Assembly: GCA_947502805.1 (NCBI GenBank)
Contig: CANNBR010000018.1
Span: 1-13,823 of the forward strand
Reading direction: 5' to 3'
DNA from: a bacterium
Lineage (GTDB): Bacteria; Babelota; Babeliae; Babelales; CAIQNR01
Length of the DNA: 13,823 nucleotides
This document shows positions 13,109 through 13,823 of the stretch, piece by piece; position 1 is the stretch's first letter; the number at the start of each line of letters is the position of its first letter. Below the pieces are notes generated by a model, which was given only the letters and a program-made list of their open reading frames with translations, searched no databases and had not been told where the DNA came from. Position numbers and translations under genes: made by a program.

Positions 13109-13823
13109 TTAAAAATCATAAGCTATTCTTAAAGCAGGGCTTCCATGCACATTTGTCCCCAATCCAACAAAAAGATCTTCATTATCTGCAAGATTCTGGA
13201 ATGTTTTATGAGCAGAAACTCCAAAAAGAACCCCAAGGCCAGCCCCGACAAATACCTGCGATATATAATGGTGATTAGTTACAACATTAATTGCCATGGC
13301 GTACAGGGTAAATGTTCCCAATGGAATTCCCCATCGATATCCTTTTTCTAAACCCCAGTACGTGGCAAGATAGGCTATCATAGCAGCATGCCCTGATGGC
13401 CATCCATTATCAGCTTGATTTTCACATGAAAAATCTTGGTGCCATGGCCTATACGCATCTTTATGCTTAAACCCCTTAAGCGTATACTTTGTTAGTAACG
13501 TGGAAATAAGACCTGCGTTGAATACTTGTACCCGCCTAAATTCCATAGGGTCTTTACTAAACCACCATCCATAAGCGTTTAATCCAATAAAAGGTAGCGC
13601 TACAATCGCATCTGCTACCGCTATTTCTTTTAAAAACTTTGGCGGTTGATTAATATTTTCATGATTTATTGAATTATAAAAATGCTTATGAATCGCATGA
13701 TTTGCTTGGCGAGTAGAAAGATATAAAGGAATGAGCGCACTTATTACATGCATAGAACTTTGAGAAAAAAGATTTTTCCAAATGTCTACTGTATCAACAA
13801 TGAAACAGCGCTGGTAATCATGC
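13109..13823 (-). CDS. PAP2-family phosphatase-like membrane protein (start outside window)
   Basis: The frame has a Met at 13753 with no Shine-Dalgarno site, and it stays open to the right edge (codons for HDYQRCFIVDTVDIWKNLF precede it), so I take the gene as 5'-truncated. PAP2 enzymes remove phosphate from lipid phosphates such as undecaprenyl pyrophosphate, phosphatidate or lipid A. Visible are a Lys-rich stretch ending AYRPW (motif 1, spacing atypical), NGWPSGHAAM (motif 2, intact) and NHHYISQVFVGAG in the place of motif 3. There the His is kept, but the Asp that normally follows is Gln and the usual Arg is not evident. Several hydrophobic segments are present. The chain ends FVGLGTNVHGSPALRIAYDF, with a terminal Phe like an outer-membrane beta-strand. 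Function may be altered. Confidence 0.8.
   Translation of the reverse strand, partial: HDYQRCFIVDTVDIWKNLFSQSSMHVISALIPLYLSTRQANHAIHKHFYNSINHENINQPPKFLKEIAVADAIVALPFIGLNAYGWWFSKDPMEFRRVQVFNAGLISTLLTKYTLKGFKHKDAYRPWHQDFSCENQADNGWPSGHAAMIAYLATYWGLEKGYRWGIPLGTFTLYAMAINVVTNHHYISQVFVGAGLGVLFGVSAHKTFQNLADNEDLFVGLGTNVHGSPALRIAYDF

Overview
The window looks like a slice of a bacterial chromosome with about 40% GC (estimated by eye) and the standard stop codons. It belongs to a Gram-negative-type or similar walled cell: it carries mraY, mreC, lgt and the DnaG primase. These cell-wall and shape genes are not in their usual clusters: mraY stands outside a dcw cluster, mreC outside an mre operon, and ruvB is separate from ruvA and ruvC. 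Scattered gene order, an APC amino-acid importer, short palindromic repeats that extend into a gene end, and a secreted protein I cannot place fit a host-associated lineage such as Candidatus Dependentiae (TM6). That placement is inference; nothing here proves it.

Layout. 1-2845 (minus): operon mnmG > lgt > dnaG (dnaG cut by the left edge), with 1- and 4-base start/stop overlaps. 2871-2902: minus-strand intrinsic terminator for a secreted hypothetical gene at 2968-3498. 3499-3688: divergent promoter region. 3689-4756 (plus): mraY, the only plus-strand gene, overlapping tail-to-tail by 15 bp with an APC permease (4742-6010, minus). 6011-6657: a gene-free, GC-richer block (about 48% over 6121-6540) full of short palindromes and diverged repeats. 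6658-8421 (minus): ruvB > yebC. 8644-8962 (minus): tRNA-Val(TAC), tRNA-Asn(GTT), tRNA-Asp(GTC), all with encoded CCA, behind a strong sigma-70-like promoter at 8981-9009. 9106-12675 (minus): memo-ammecr1 fusion > dus > mreC. 12812-12976 (minus): a 54-residue zinc-ribbon (DUF5679-like) gene. 13109-13823 (minus): a PAP2-family phosphatase-like protein whose start lies beyond the right edge.

How the parts fit. MnmG and Dus modify tRNA, and YebC helps translation past difficult stretches, so several genes touch decoding. MraY makes lipid I, MreC organises wall elongation, Lgt starts lipoprotein maturation, and a PAP2 enzyme could recycle lipid phosphates; these are envelope functions. DnaG and RuvB serve replication and recombination.

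The points most worth a second look are: the one-chain Memo-AMMECR1 protein with an apparent export signal and a structured leader; the repeat block at 6089-6576 and its relative that encodes the tail of MreC; the PAP2 protein with altered motifs; and the small zinc-ribbon gene. I did not find a clearly new multi-gene system.
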